The notes under the pieces were generated by a model. That model worked only from the letters and a program-made list of their open reading frames with translations, did not search any database and was not told where the DNA came from. Of a stretch of DNA of 64,000 nucleotides, positions 16,845 through 25,273 are shown piece by piece (position 1 is the stretch's first letter; each line of letters starts with the position of its first letter). The position numbers were made by a program, and so were the translations under genes. Source of the stretch: Acetobacter lambici (lineage in GTDB: Bacteria > Pseudomonadota > Alphaproteobacteria > Acetobacterales > Acetobacteraceae); NCBI RefSeq assembly GCF_011516885.1, contig NZ_WOTD01000012.1:1-64000 (forward strand). The letters run 5' to 3'.

Positions 16845-17311
16845 CAGATACCAACAAAACCCCTGCCCCCAAGCCCTCCGCCACGGGGCCAAAGCGCGGC
16901 CCGTTTGCCCAGCGGACCCTGCGCCAGCATGTGCTGCGCAGGCTGGCCATGGTGCTGCCGCTTACGCTGCTTATGATCGTATTGGCAAAAAGTGGCATAC
17001 TGGAACGCATGGTGGACCGGTACACGTTTTCGGCCCAGAGCTGGTACGAGGATACGGCCCTGATCCAGCACCTGCGCCTGAAGGTGACACAGAACGGCAT
17101 GACGCACGACAAGCCCGAATGCCTGCTGTTTGTGGTGAACGGTAACGACCAGCCCACCGCATCACGCATTGACGTGATGGAAAAAAGCACTGGCTCCTGC
17201 CCCGCCCCCAAGGGAGAACTGAACAAACTGTTCACCCTCAAGGTAGACCGCATGAACCGGATTGTCCTCTCCGATCAGGGCTCGCCCGGCCTGTTCCACC
17301 CCATTCCCTGA
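16841..17311 (+). CDS. Small membrane-anchored protein overlapping zwf
   Basis: 156 residues from ATG 16841, which overlaps the zwf stop as ATGA, so it is translationally coupled to zwf. It is not a family I recognise. After a Pro-rich N-terminus and a basic patch (QRTLRQHVLRR) there is one transmembrane segment (about 38-55, LAMVLPLTLLMIVLAKSG). The remaining ~100 residues would be periplasmic, with two cysteines (ECLLFVV, GSCPAPKGE) that could form a disulfide. Coupling to zwf suggests co-expression with the pentose phosphate pathway rather than a proven function. Confidence 0.7.
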   Translation: MTDTNKTPAPKPSATGPKRGPFAQRTLRQHVLRRLAMVLPLTLLMIVLAKSGILERMVDRYTFSAQSWYEDTALIQHLRLKVTQNGMTHDKPECLLFVVNGNDQPTASRIDVMEKSTGSCPAPKGELNKLFTLKVDRMNRIVLSDQGSPGLFHPIP

Positions 17312-17320
17312 CCACACCAC

Positions 17321-17356
17321 GCCACCCGCCGCGCGCTCTGTTTACGCGCGGGTGGC
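17321..17356. terminator. Bidirectional terminator-like hairpin
   Basis: GCCACCCGC (17321-17329) and GCGGGTGGC (17348-17356) form a perfect 9-bp stem between two convergent genes. CAAAA follows on the plus strand, so there is no U-tract in that direction. Confidence 0.5.
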
Positions 17357-18418
17357 AAAAGCCCTGCGCAGGGCACGCCCGCCAAGGCGCAATGCCGACT
17401 TGCCGTGGGGCATGAGTGCATAAAAGTTGAGGAACGCATGCAAGGTGCCGGGGTAGCAGTGGTACAGCACTGGCACTCCAGCGTCCTTAAGGGCTGATGC
17501 ATAGGCCTGCCCCTCATCCCGCATGGGGTCACATTCCGCCGTAACAATAACCGCCGGAGCCAGTCCACCCAGATCAACCGTATGCCCGGGCACAAAGCGG
17601 GGGTGCGTCCAGTCCTCCTCACGCTGGATATACTGGGCGGCATACCACTCCATGGACCGGCGGGAGAGAAAATACCCCTCCTCGTACGTGGTCTGCGATG
17701 GCAGGTTATTGCGGCCATAAAGTGATGGATAATACAGCAGTTGCAAAGCCGGGTTGGGGCAGTGGCCCGCCCGCCCATCCTGCGCCAGCACGGCCGCCAG
17801 ATTCCCCCCCGCACTATCCCCCGCAACCGCCACCTGCCCACCCCAGTAACGGACGGATGCACCAGCCAGCCAGCCCAATGCCGCGTGGGCATCCTCCACG
17901 GCGGCGGGAAAAGGGTTTTCGGGTGCCAAAGCGTAATCGGGCAGGAGCACCGCAGCCCCCGCTGCCCGCGCAAGGCGGCAGCATATGCCGTGGTGGGAGT
18001 TCAGGCCGCAATGCACAAAGCCACCCCCATGCAGGTACAGCACGGCCCCACGCACGCGCCCATGCGGAATGTACAGTCGCGCGGCTAACGGCCCCGTAGC
18101 CCTCGGCACTTCCACAGTAACGACCTTGCGCAACGGCAGGGAAGACAGGCGCTGCGGAAAGGATGGAGTGTCCATGGCCTTACGCAGCACGCGCAAAAAA
18201 TGCTGCTGCGGGTCAGGCTGCGTAGGCGCATGGGGGGGAGCCTGCCTTGCGGGCCGGACCTCATCAGCCCCCGTGTGCTCATCAGTCCGGGCCGTATGAC
18301 GGCTGGCGTGGCGCTTTTTGCGCTGCTCCTGCCAGCGAATACCCCTTAGCAGCAACCGCGATGGCAGATTAGGCCGAAGTGGGGTGGAAACGGAGGTGGG
18401 AACCAAAAAATCTGACAT
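17342..18418 (-). CDS. Alpha/beta-hydrolase of the hormone-sensitive lipase (Abhydrolase_3) family
   Basis: 358 residues from ATG 18418 (MSDFLVPTSVSTPLRPN); the longer frame to 18499 is less likely. The oxyanion-hole motif is YLHGGGFVHCG, the nucleophile elbow is GDSAGGN, and an acid (AECDPMRDEG) and His (PGTLHAFLNF) follow at the expected spacing, so the Ser-Asp-His triad is complete. A basic, probably disordered region of about 100 residues precedes the catalytic domain. It is probably an esterase or lipase acting on short acyl esters; the substrate is unknown. It converges with the zwf operon and diverges from rnpB. Confidence 0.87.
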   Translation of the reverse strand: MSDFLVPTSVSTPLRPNLPSRLLLRGIRWQEQRKKRHASRHTARTDEHTGADEVRPARQAPPHAPTQPDPQQHFLRVLRKAMDTPSFPQRLSSLPLRKVVTVEVPRATGPLAARLYIPHGRVRGAVLYLHGGGFVHCGLNSHHGICCRLARAAGAAVLLPDYALAPENPFPAAVEDAHAALGWLAGASVRYWGGQVAVAGDSAGGNLAAVLAQDGRAGHCPNPALQLLYYPSLYGRNNLPSQTTYEEGYFLSRRSMEWYAAQYIQREEDWTHPRFVPGHTVDLGGLAPAVIVTAECDPMRDEGQAYASALKDAGVPVLYHCYPGTLHAFLNFYALMPHGKSALRLGGRALRRAFATRA

Positions 18419-18478
18419 GTGCGTATGATGTGCATTCTTATCTGCTCCTGCCAAGAGCGCTTTTCCACCACAAAGCCC

Positions 18479-18507
18479 TTGACCTGTGCCTGCCGCCAAC
18501 GCAGGGT
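18479..18507 (+). promoter_or_regulatory. Candidate rnpB promoter
   Basis: TTGACC (18479-18484), 17 bases, then a weak -10 CAGGGT, correctly placed for transcription to begin at the 5' end of the RNase P RNA near 18512. Confidence 0.35.
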
Positions 18508-18513
18508 GCGCGG

Positions 18514-18923
<410 letters not shown>

Positions 18924-18959
18924 ATTTTCCCCCATTCCCCCTTTATTCCCATCCCGCGT

Positions 18960-18982
18960 GGGGGCGTTTGCATGCCCTTTTT
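18960..18982 (+). terminator. Terminator after rnpB
   Basis: GGGC (18962-18965) pairs with GCCC (18974-18977), extendable by wobble pairs, followed by TTTTT. The stem is weak but in the expected place, and the region ends before the dcw promoter. Confidence 0.45.
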
Positions 18983-18991
18983 ACTGCAAAA

Positions 18992-19013
18992 GAACATAAC
19001 AAGAACAGATAAT
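18992..19013 (+). promoter_or_regulatory. Candidate LexA box in the dcw promoter region
   Basis: GAACATAACAAGAAC (18992-19006) fits the alphaproteobacterial LexA operator GAAC-N7-GAAC exactly and is almost the same as the box upstream of recN (GAACACAACAGGAAC). Two bases downstream lies GATAAT (19008-19013), a good -10 hexamer, so the box would sit in the spacer where a repressor blocks RNA polymerase. The -35 is weak. A second promoter, TTGTTC-N16-TACATA at about 19023-19050, is also possible. Regulation by LexA is inferred. Confidence 0.55.
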
Positions 19014-19127
19014 GTCTTTCCCTTGTTCGATTCTGTTCGATCAATACATAGCAGCGACTCTCGAGCGAAGTATGAATACTTTATAAACGGCGGTTTTCTG
19101 CTGTTTTTTCTTCTCTTTTAATTTGCG

Positions 19128-19152
19128 TCCCATGCTATCCCATGCTATCCCA
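19128..19152 (+). promoter_or_regulatory. MraZ operator, three TCCCA repeats
   Basis: TCCCA occurs at 19128, 19138 and 19148, each separated by the same five bases TGCTA. On the minus strand this is TGGGA-N5-TGGGA-N5-TGGGA, which matches the published E. coli MraZ operator architecture (three TGGGN repeats with 5-bp spacers). It lies about 90 bases upstream of mraZ, so MraZ probably autoregulates the dcw cluster here. Confidence 0.85.
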
Positions 19153-19238
19153 CGGCAGACCATAAAAATGGTTGCGGTCCCATGTTCCCCGCTCCCCACG
19201 GAACAGAAACCATTGGCTCAAAAGGACTTCTGAACTTC

Positions 19239-19718
19239 GTGAGTGTTTTCCTCGGCACGCATGAAAATCGATTCGACGCAAAAGGACGCGTCTCGATTCC
19301 TGCTGGGTTCCGCTCCGTTCTTAAGTCACAGCAAAAGGAAGGCGACGCGCTGGTGATTCTCCGCCCCTCCCATACGCTGCCCTGCATCGAGGCATGGCCA
19401 GCTGTGGCCTTTGCCCGCCTGACCGAGCCACTGGACCGTCTGGACATGTTTTCCGACGAGCATGACGACCTTGCCGCCGCCATTTACGCCGATGCCTACC
19501 CCATGGACCCCGACCGCGAAGGCCGACTGATGTTGCCCGACTTCCTGCGTGACCATGCAGGCCTACAGGATGGCGCAACGGCCGCATTTATGGGTGTTGG
19601 CCGTATTTTTCAGATCTGGGAGCCAGAAGCCGCGCGCCTGCGCCGGGCCGAGGCCCGCCAGAAGTCCCGCCGTGTCACCATTCCCGCGGCCCCGCAGAAC
19701 AGCCAGAGGGAAGACTAG
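19239..19718 (+). CDS. mraZ: MraZ transcriptional regulator
   Basis: 159 residues starting at GTG 19239 (MSVFLGTHENRFDAKGRVSIPA after fMet); the frame extends upstream to 19182 but this is the conserved start. Two SpoVT-AbrB-like DNA-binding repeats are present, the first with FDAKGRVSIPAGFR and the second with DREGRLMLPDFLRDHAG. MraZ forms a ring-shaped oligomer and controls the dcw promoter; the matching operator is at 19128-19152. It is the first gene of the cluster, four bases before rsmH. Confidence 0.95.
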   Translation: MSVFLGTHENRFDAKGRVSIPAGFRSVLKSQQKEGDALVILRPSHTLPCIEAWPAVAFARLTEPLDRLDMFSDEHDDLAAAIYADAYPMDPDREGRLMLPDFLRDHAGLQDGATAAFMGVGRIFQIWEPEAARLRRAEARQKSRRVTIPAAPQNSQRED

Positions 19719-19721
19719 GCC

Positions 19722-20741
19722 ATGAACGCGCTCCCACTTCCCTCCGCCCTAACACCCCCCACCAGCGGGCATGTGCCCGTTATGCTGGCCGAGGTGCTGC
19801 ATTATCTGGCCCCCGCAAGTGGCGAGGCCATTCTGGACTGCACCTTTGGGGGCGGCAGCTATAGCTGCGCAATCCTGAACACCGCACCGTGCAACGTGTG
19901 GGCCATAGACCGCGACCCCGACGCCATTGCCCGTGGGCAGGCCCTGTGCGCGGAACAGGAAAAAACGGAAGGCCGCTCACGCCTGCACATGCTGGCGGGC
20001 AGCTTTGGCCACATGGCCGAACTGGCCACACAGGCCAACGCTCCCCGTTTTGACGGTATTGTCATGGACCTTGGCGTGTCCTCCTTCCAGATTGATGAGG
20101 CCGAGCGTGGCTTCTCTTTCCGTTTTGACGGGCCGCTGGATATGCGCATGGCGCGGCAGGGCCGCAGTGCTGCGGATATCATCAACACCGCGCCCGAGGC
20201 GGAACTGGCCGATATTTTCCATTTTTATGGCGAGGAACGGCACGCCCGCCGTCTGGCCCGCACCCTTGTTGCCGCACGGGCGGAAACCCCGTTCCACACC
20301 ACACTGCAACTGGCAGAGGCCATTCGCGCCGTGGTGCCACAGGACCGCTCGGGTATTGATTCCGCCACCCGCAGCTTTCAGGGCCTGCGCATTGCCGTGA
20401 ATGATGAACTGGGTGAGATCGAACGCGGGCTGGAACAGGCCGTAACCTTGCTCAACGATGGTGGGCGGCTTGTTGTTGTGTCCTTCCACTCGCTGGAGGA
20501 CCGGTTGGTCAAGCGCGCCATACAGCGCGCTCTGGGTAAGGATGTCAGCTTTTCCCGCCATGACCCGCGTGCCTCACTCGCACCTGCCGCACCGGCTGCT
20601 TTTGTGGGCCTGACCAGCAAGGCCATCCGTCCGACCGATACCGAATGCCGGGCCAACCCACGCGCGCGCAGTGCCCGCCTGCGCGCCATGATGAAACGCC
20701 CTTCTCCGTCCGCTTCCTTGACTAAAGGATTGAGTGCATGA
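19722..20741 (+). CDS. rsmH: 16S rRNA m4C1402 methyltransferase RsmH
   Basis: 339 residues (also called MraW). The SAM-binding motif is [11 protein letters not shown], and the conserved [26 protein letters not shown] and [10 protein letters not shown] blocks are all present. It methylates N4 of C1402 in 16S rRNA. The start is four bases after mraZ and the end overlaps ftsL by ATGA. Confidence 0.96.
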   Translation: MNALPLPSALTPPTSGHVPVMLAEVLHYLAPASGEAILDCTFGGGSYSCAILNTAPCNVWAIDRDPDAIARGQALCAEQEKTEGRSRLHMLAGSFGHMAELATQANAPRFDGIVMDLGVSSFQIDEAERGFSFRFDGPLDMRMARQGRSAADIINTAPEAELADIFHFYGEERHARRLARTLVAARAETPFHTTLQLAEAIRAVVPQDRSGIDSATRSFQGLRIAVNDELGEIERGLEQAVTLLNDGGRLVVVSFHSLEDRLVKRAIQRALGKDVSFSRHDPRASLAPAAPAAFVGLTSKAIRPTDTECRANPRARSARLRAMMKRPSPSASLTKGLSA

Positions 20742-21718
20742 TCCCCCGCCCATTCACATGCTGCTGCGCTGTTCTGGCGATTGCATCGGGGTTCTTCCTT
20801 TATACAAAGAAGCACCAGACAACCCTGCTGGACCAGCAGATTTCCGCCATTGTGACCGAAACCGAGCACGTGCGCGGCCAGACCGCCATGCTGCGCACGG
20901 AATGGGCGCTGGAAAACCAGCCCGAACGGCTGGCGGCTCTTGTTGTCAAGCACGCGGCTTACCTCCAGTCCATGGACCCGTCACAGTTCGTGCGCATGGC
21001 CGATCTGGTGCAGCACCTGCCAGATGTGGTCAGGGAGCCTGTGCCCGTGGCCCAGTCCAGCGCACCGGCACAGGTGGCGCAGGCTGGCAAAGCCGTACCC
21101 GCCGCACTGCCCCCCGTGGCGGTTGCCACCAATACCGTACAGCACCTGCCCCCTCCGCAGCCCGAGCGTGAACGCGCTGTTGCTCTGGCAGATGCCACGC
21201 CTGCGGTTGCCCGCCCGATGCCCGTACGGACCGTGCGCCCCCACCCAACTGTTGTGGCGATGGAAAGCCCGGCACCGGCGGCGCGTGTTCTGGTCGCGCC
21301 CGCAACTCTACAGCCCCCGGTTGCCCTGCGTGATACACCCGTTACGCACGCAGCCATTGCAACCCACCGCCAGCCCGTGCAGGTGGCCGATGCCTCCCGC
21401 CCCGCTGTGCGCCAGAGCCTTGCCACGACCGCCAGCACGGATGATGCGGACACCGCCACCACCCGGCACGCAACCCTTGCCGCAGCCAGCCGGGCAGAAG
21501 CCATGGCCCCGCGCCGTCTGGCCCAGAACAGTGATGACATAACCCCTGTGCGCCACCCCCTGCCGGTGGCCGCGGCAAGCTGGCACCCCGTTCGCCAGCA
21601 CAGAACCCCAATGACCGAGGGTTATATGGAAGCCCGCGCGACTTCCGGTTATACGAACGGGTCCCTGCTGAGTCGCGGCACCGATGCCCTGCCCGCGCCC
21701 GTTCCTGTAACCAACTGA
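20738..21718 (+). CDS. ftsL: FtsL-like divisome protein with long C-terminal tail
   Basis: 326 residues, much longer than typical FtsL (about 100). The N-terminal ~90 residues look like FtsL: a short cytoplasmic end, one transmembrane segment ([16 protein letters not shown]), then a leucine-zipper-like coiled coil ([19 protein letters not shown]) and the motif [17 protein letters not shown]. This is the part that pairs with FtsB and FtsQ. The remaining ~220 residues are Ala/Pro/Val/Thr-rich, without recognisable domains, and would be periplasmic and disordered. The position between rsmH and ftsI is the normal place for ftsL. Confidence 0.85.
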   Translation: MIPRPFTCCCAVLAIASGFFLYTKKHQTTLLDQQISAIVTETEHVRGQTAMLRTEWALENQPERLAALVVKHAAYLQSMDPSQFVRMADLVQHLPDVVREPVPVAQSSAPAQVAQAGKAVPAALPPVAVATNTVQHLPPPQPERERAVALADATPAVARPMPVRTVRPHPTVVAMESPAPAARVLVAPATLQPPVALRDTPVTHAAIATHRQPVQVADASRPAVRQSLATTASTDDADTATTRHATLAAASRAEAMAPRRLAQNSDDITPVRHPLPVAAASWHPVRQHRTPMTEGYMEARATSGYTNGSLLSRGTDALPAPVPVTN

Positions 21719-21749
21719 TCGTTTTGGCTGAAAGTCCTCCTGATACGAT

Positions 21750-23804
21750 ATGGTCGTCCCGCCACGCCATGATTCCGAAACAACACGCACAATCGGTGTA
21801 ACGGGGGACGACCTGCGCGCCCGTGCGCACAGGGAACAGATGCATGTGCGGCTTTTGTGGGTATCCGCCGGGTTTTGCGCATTATTTACCTGCGTTGCGA
21901 TCAAGCTGACAATTGCCACGGTCCTGCACCCCATGGTGCCCGAGCAGCGCCAGATTGCGCCGCAAGTACCAAAAATTCCCAAAATAGACCCCAAAGGTAG
22001 TCTGGCGGGGGACTACGCCCTGCCGCAGGTCCACCGCGCCTCTATTGTGGACCGCAACGGGCAGACACTCGCCCTGTCGCTACCTGTGGCGCAGGTTTAC
22101 GCCAACCCGCAGGAACTGATCGACCCGGCGGATGTTGCGCAGAAGCTCAAATCCGTCCTGCATGACCTGAACGAGCCAGAAACCGCCGAGCGGCTGGCCC
22201 GCCACAAGCAGTTTGTGTACGTCGCGCGCAACATTACCCCCCAGCAGGAACTGGCCATTAACAACCTTGGCATTCCCGGTATTTATTTTGAACCGGGCGA
22301 GCAGCGCCACTACCCGCTGGGCCGCATGGCCGCCCAGATTATGGGGGCGGTGGATATTGACGATAACGGCATTGCCGGTGTGGAGCGTTTTTTTAACAAA
22401 CGTCTGCTGGTGGACCGCAAGCCCCTACGCCTTTCGCTCGACATTAGGGTACAGTCCGCTGTGCGGGACGAACTGGCCGCCGCCAAGGACACATTTCAGG
22501 CCATTGGGGCCTGCGGCATTGTTATGGACGTGCGCACCGGCGAAATTATTGCCATGGTCAGCCTGCCCGACTTTGACGCCAACGAGTTTTCCCACGCAAC
22601 GAACGACGAACGGTTCAACCGCTCGGTTACGGGGCTGTACGAACCGGGTTCAACCTTCAAGCTGCAAACCACCGCCATGGGGCTGGAAACGGGAACCATC
22701 CATATATGGGACAGTTTTTCCTCCGTTCCGCTCAAAATCGGCCGCTTTACCATACGGGACATGAAGAATGACCACTTTGCACCGTGGCTGTCCCTGCCAG
22801 AGGTCATGGCCTATTCCTCCAACCCCGCCGCGGCCCATATTGCGCTTGATGTGGGCGGCAAGCGGCAGGCGGACTGGCTGCGGAGCATGGGCTTTTTTGC
22901 CCCCGTGCCGGTGGAACTGCCCGAGGCCGCCCGTCCGCTTGTACCCCGCCAGTGGGGCCTTGCCACAACCATGACGGTTGGCTTTGGCCATGGCGTGGCC
23001 GAACCGCCACTCGCCATTGTACGCGGCACGGCGGCCACGGTTAACGGCGGCATTCTGGTCACGCCAACCCTGCTGGACCAGGAAGACCCGGACCCGCCAG
23101 AACCAGATACCTCCCCCGCAGAGCAGTTCCAGCAAGGGGTGCAAAACGCAGCCCTGAGCCAGACACTCCCCCCCCCACCAACAGGCATGGGAACGGGAGC
23201 ACCCATGCCCGAAGCCCCGATTACTCCCCAAGGTGTGCGTGTTCTTTCCGAAAGCAATTCGGCCCTGCTGCGCAGGCTTTTGCGGCTGGACGTCACACAG
23301 GGCACCGGGCGCACGGCAGAATCGGCAGGGTATTTTGTGGGAGGCAAAACCGGGACGGCGGAAAAAATCGGCCCGCATGGCGGCTACCTCAAACACGTCA
23401 ATATTTCCGCCTTTACCAGCATTTTCCCCATGAATGCGCCGCGCTACGCCGTGTACATCATGCTCGACAGCCCCCAGCCCACACCCCAGACCCACGGCTG
23501 GACCACGGCAGGGTGGAACGCAGCGCCCACGGTCTCCCGCGTGATCTCGCGCATTGGTCCCATGTTGCAGGTTTTTCCTGATGTGGAACATGCCGCCCAG
23601 ATTGACGCGCAGCTTGCCATTCCCATGCATCCGGCCGTGCCACGTGGGGTTCGGCCATTGGGGCCGGGGAACGACCCCGGAGACCCCCGCAAGCTCGAAG
23701 CCGAACACCGCGCCACCAAGCAGGCGGCAAGGCAGGCACTGGAGCCGGGACCGCATACACTGGCTATTCGCAAAAAAACAGCAGGGGAGAATATGGACGA
23801 ATGA
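21750..23804 (+). CDS. ftsI: Peptidoglycan D,D-transpeptidase FtsI (PBP3)
   Basis: 684 residues, class B penicillin-binding protein that cross-links septal peptidoglycan with FtsW. A transmembrane segment lies at about 34-52 (LLWVSAGFCALFTCVAIKL), followed by a dimerisation/pedestal domain and the transpeptidase domain. Catalytic motifs are S301-T-F-K304 (GSTFK), S356-S-N358 and K533-T-G535 (GGKTGTAEK). There is an insertion-like Pro-rich segment between SxN and KTG (about 450-500). The C-terminal ~60 residues are charged and probably disordered. The stop overlaps the murE start by four bases. Confidence 0.97.
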   Translation: MVVPPRHDSETTRTIGVTGDDLRARAHREQMHVRLLWVSAGFCALFTCVAIKLTIATVLHPMVPEQRQIAPQVPKIPKIDPKGSLAGDYALPQVHRASIVDRNGQTLALSLPVAQVYANPQELIDPADVAQKLKSVLHDLNEPETAERLARHKQFVYVARNITPQQELAINNLGIPGIYFEPGEQRHYPLGRMAAQIMGAVDIDDNGIAGVERFFNKRLLVDRKPLRLSLDIRVQSAVRDELAAAKDTFQAIGACGIVMDVRTGEIIAMVSLPDFDANEFSHATNDERFNRSVTGLYEPGSTFKLQTTAMGLETGTIHIWDSFSSVPLKIGRFTIRDMKNDHFAPWLSLPEVMAYSSNPAAAHIALDVGGKRQADWLRSMGFFAPVPVELPEAARPLVPRQWGLATTMTVGFGHGVAEPPLAIVRGTAATVNGGILVTPTLLDQEDPDPPEPDTSPAEQFQQGVQNAALSQTLPPPPTGMGTGAPMPEAPITPQGVRVLSESNSALLRRLLRLDVTQGTGRTAESAGYFVGGKTGTAEKIGPHGGYLKHVNISAFTSIFPMNAPRYAVYIMLDSPQPTPQTHGWTTAGWNAAPTVSRVISRIGPMLQVFPDVEHAAQIDAQLAIPMHPAVPRGVRPLGPGNDPGDPRKLEAEHRATKQAARQALEPGPHTLAIRKKTAGENMDE

Positions 23805-25273
23805 GCACCCCCCTTTCCTCCTTGCTGCACACACTAAAGCTGAATGCCCATATCGGCACCGACCCGCATGTAACCGCCATTACAGCCGATAGCAGGCAGG
23901 TGGGGCCGGGTGTTGTGTTTGCAGCCCTCCCCGGCTCGCGGGTTGATGGCCGGGCCTATATTGCAGCAGCCGTGCAACAGGGGGCTGCGGCCATTCTGGC
24001 CCCCACCGGCACCCCATGGCCGCAAGATGTGCCCGAGTGCCCCCTTGTAACATGCCCGGACCCGCGCCACGTGCTGGCCCTTTGGGCCGCCCTGCTGGCT
24101 GGCCCGCAACCGGCTCATCTGGTTGCGGTGACCGGCACAAACGGCAAGACCAGCACAACCGATTTCATGCGCCAGATATGGGCCTTGCAGGGCCATAGGG
24201 CCGCAGGCATTGGCACGCTGGGGTTGACCGGGGCCGACGGCACGGGGGTTACTTTCCCCCCCCTCACAACGCCAGACCCGGTTGCATTGGCCAATGGTCT
24301 GGCAGCCCTTGAGCGCGCGGGCGTGCATTACGCAGCACTCGAGGCATCCTCCCACGGGCTGGAGCAGGGGCGGCTGGATGGACTGCACTTACAGGGAGCC
24401 GGGTTTACCAACCTCACCCGCGACCATCTGGACTACCACGGCACCATGGAGGCCTATCGCACAGCCAAACTACGGCTGTTTGATACACTTTTGCCAAAAG
24501 GAGCCATTGCCGCCGCCAACGCGGACATGGACGCAACAACCCTGAACGCCTTGCATGCCATTGCCCGCACGCGTAACCTGCACCTACGGCTAACAGGCAC
24601 CAACGGCACCACATTGCGCCTGCTGGCCTGCCGCGCCTTACCCGCCGGGCAGGAACTCAGCCTAAGCTGCAACGGGCAGACCAGAACCGTCATGCTCCCC
24701 CTGCCCGGTCGCTTTCAGGCCGATAACGCGTTGCTGGCCTTGGCCCTTGCCGTGCAGGATGAGGCCGCATTACCTGCCGCGCTGGGCCTGCTGCCCGCCC
24801 TGATCGGCGTGCGCGGGCGCATGGAACGGGCCGTGGTGCTGCCCAATGGGGCCAGTGCGTATGTGGACTACGCCCATACGCCGGATGCGCTGACCCGGCT
24901 GCTGTCCTCCCTGCGCCCGCACGCCAGCGGGCGATTGGTGGTTGTTTTTGGTGCTGGCGGCGACAGGGATAAAGGCAAACGCCCCTTAATGGCGCAGGCA
25001 GCGGCCAATGGCGCTGATATTGCCATAATCACGGATGATAACCCCCGCTCGGAAGACCCCGCGCAAATCCGTGCAGAGGTCCGCGCGGGTGCGCCCGACG
25101 CGCTGGAAATCGGGGACCGCAGGCAGGCCATAACAGAGGCCCTGTCCATGCTTGGAGCAAAGGATGTGCTGGTGGTGGCAGGCAAAGGCCATGAACAGGG
25201 GCAGATTATAGGCACAACCGTGCTGCCGTTTGATGATGCAGCGGTTATTCGCGCCGTGGCAGGTCAGGCATGA
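23801..25273 (+). CDS. murE: UDP-MurNAc-L-Ala-D-Glu:meso-DAP ligase
   Basis: 490 residues. It adds the third residue of the peptidoglycan stem peptide. The P-loop GTNGKTST is at about 112-119, with Mur ligase central and C-terminal domains following. The motif D-N-P-R (residues about 413-416, in DDNPRSEDP) is diagnostic for meso-diaminopimelate rather than lysine. ATGA overlaps link it to ftsI and murF. Confidence 0.97.
   Translation: MSTPLSSLLHTLKLNAHIGTDPHVTAITADSRQVGPGVVFAALPGSRVDGRAYIAAAVQQGAAAILAPTGTPWPQDVPECPLVTCPDPRHVLALWAALLAGPQPAHLVAVTGTNGKTSTTDFMRQIWALQGHRAAGIGTLGLTGADGTGVTFPPLTTPDPVALANGLAALERAGVHYAALEASSHGLEQGRLDGLHLQGAGFTNLTRDHLDYHGTMEAYRTAKLRLFDTLLPKGAIAAANADMDATTLNALHAIARTRNLHLRLTGTNGTTLRLLACRALPAGQELSLSCNGQTRTVMLPLPGRFQADNALLALALAVQDEAALPAALGLLPALIGVRGRMERAVVLPNGASAYVDYAHTPDALTRLLSSLRPHASGRLVVVFGAGGDRDKGKRPLMAQAAANGADIAIITDDNPRSEDPAQIRAEVRAGAPDALEIGDRRQAITEALSMLGAKDVLVVAGKGHEQGQIIGTTVLPFDDAAVIRAVAGQA

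Noticed and set aside
19024-19037. GTTC-GATTCT-GTTC as a second LexA box in the dcw promoter
   Set aside because: The spacer is 6 bases, not 7; only the GAAC-N7-GAAC box at 18992 fits.
22650-23834. 394-codon minus-strand frame opposite ftsI/murE
   Set aside because: Overlaps the ftsI catalytic region, lacks domain features and is compositionally a third-position GC artefact.
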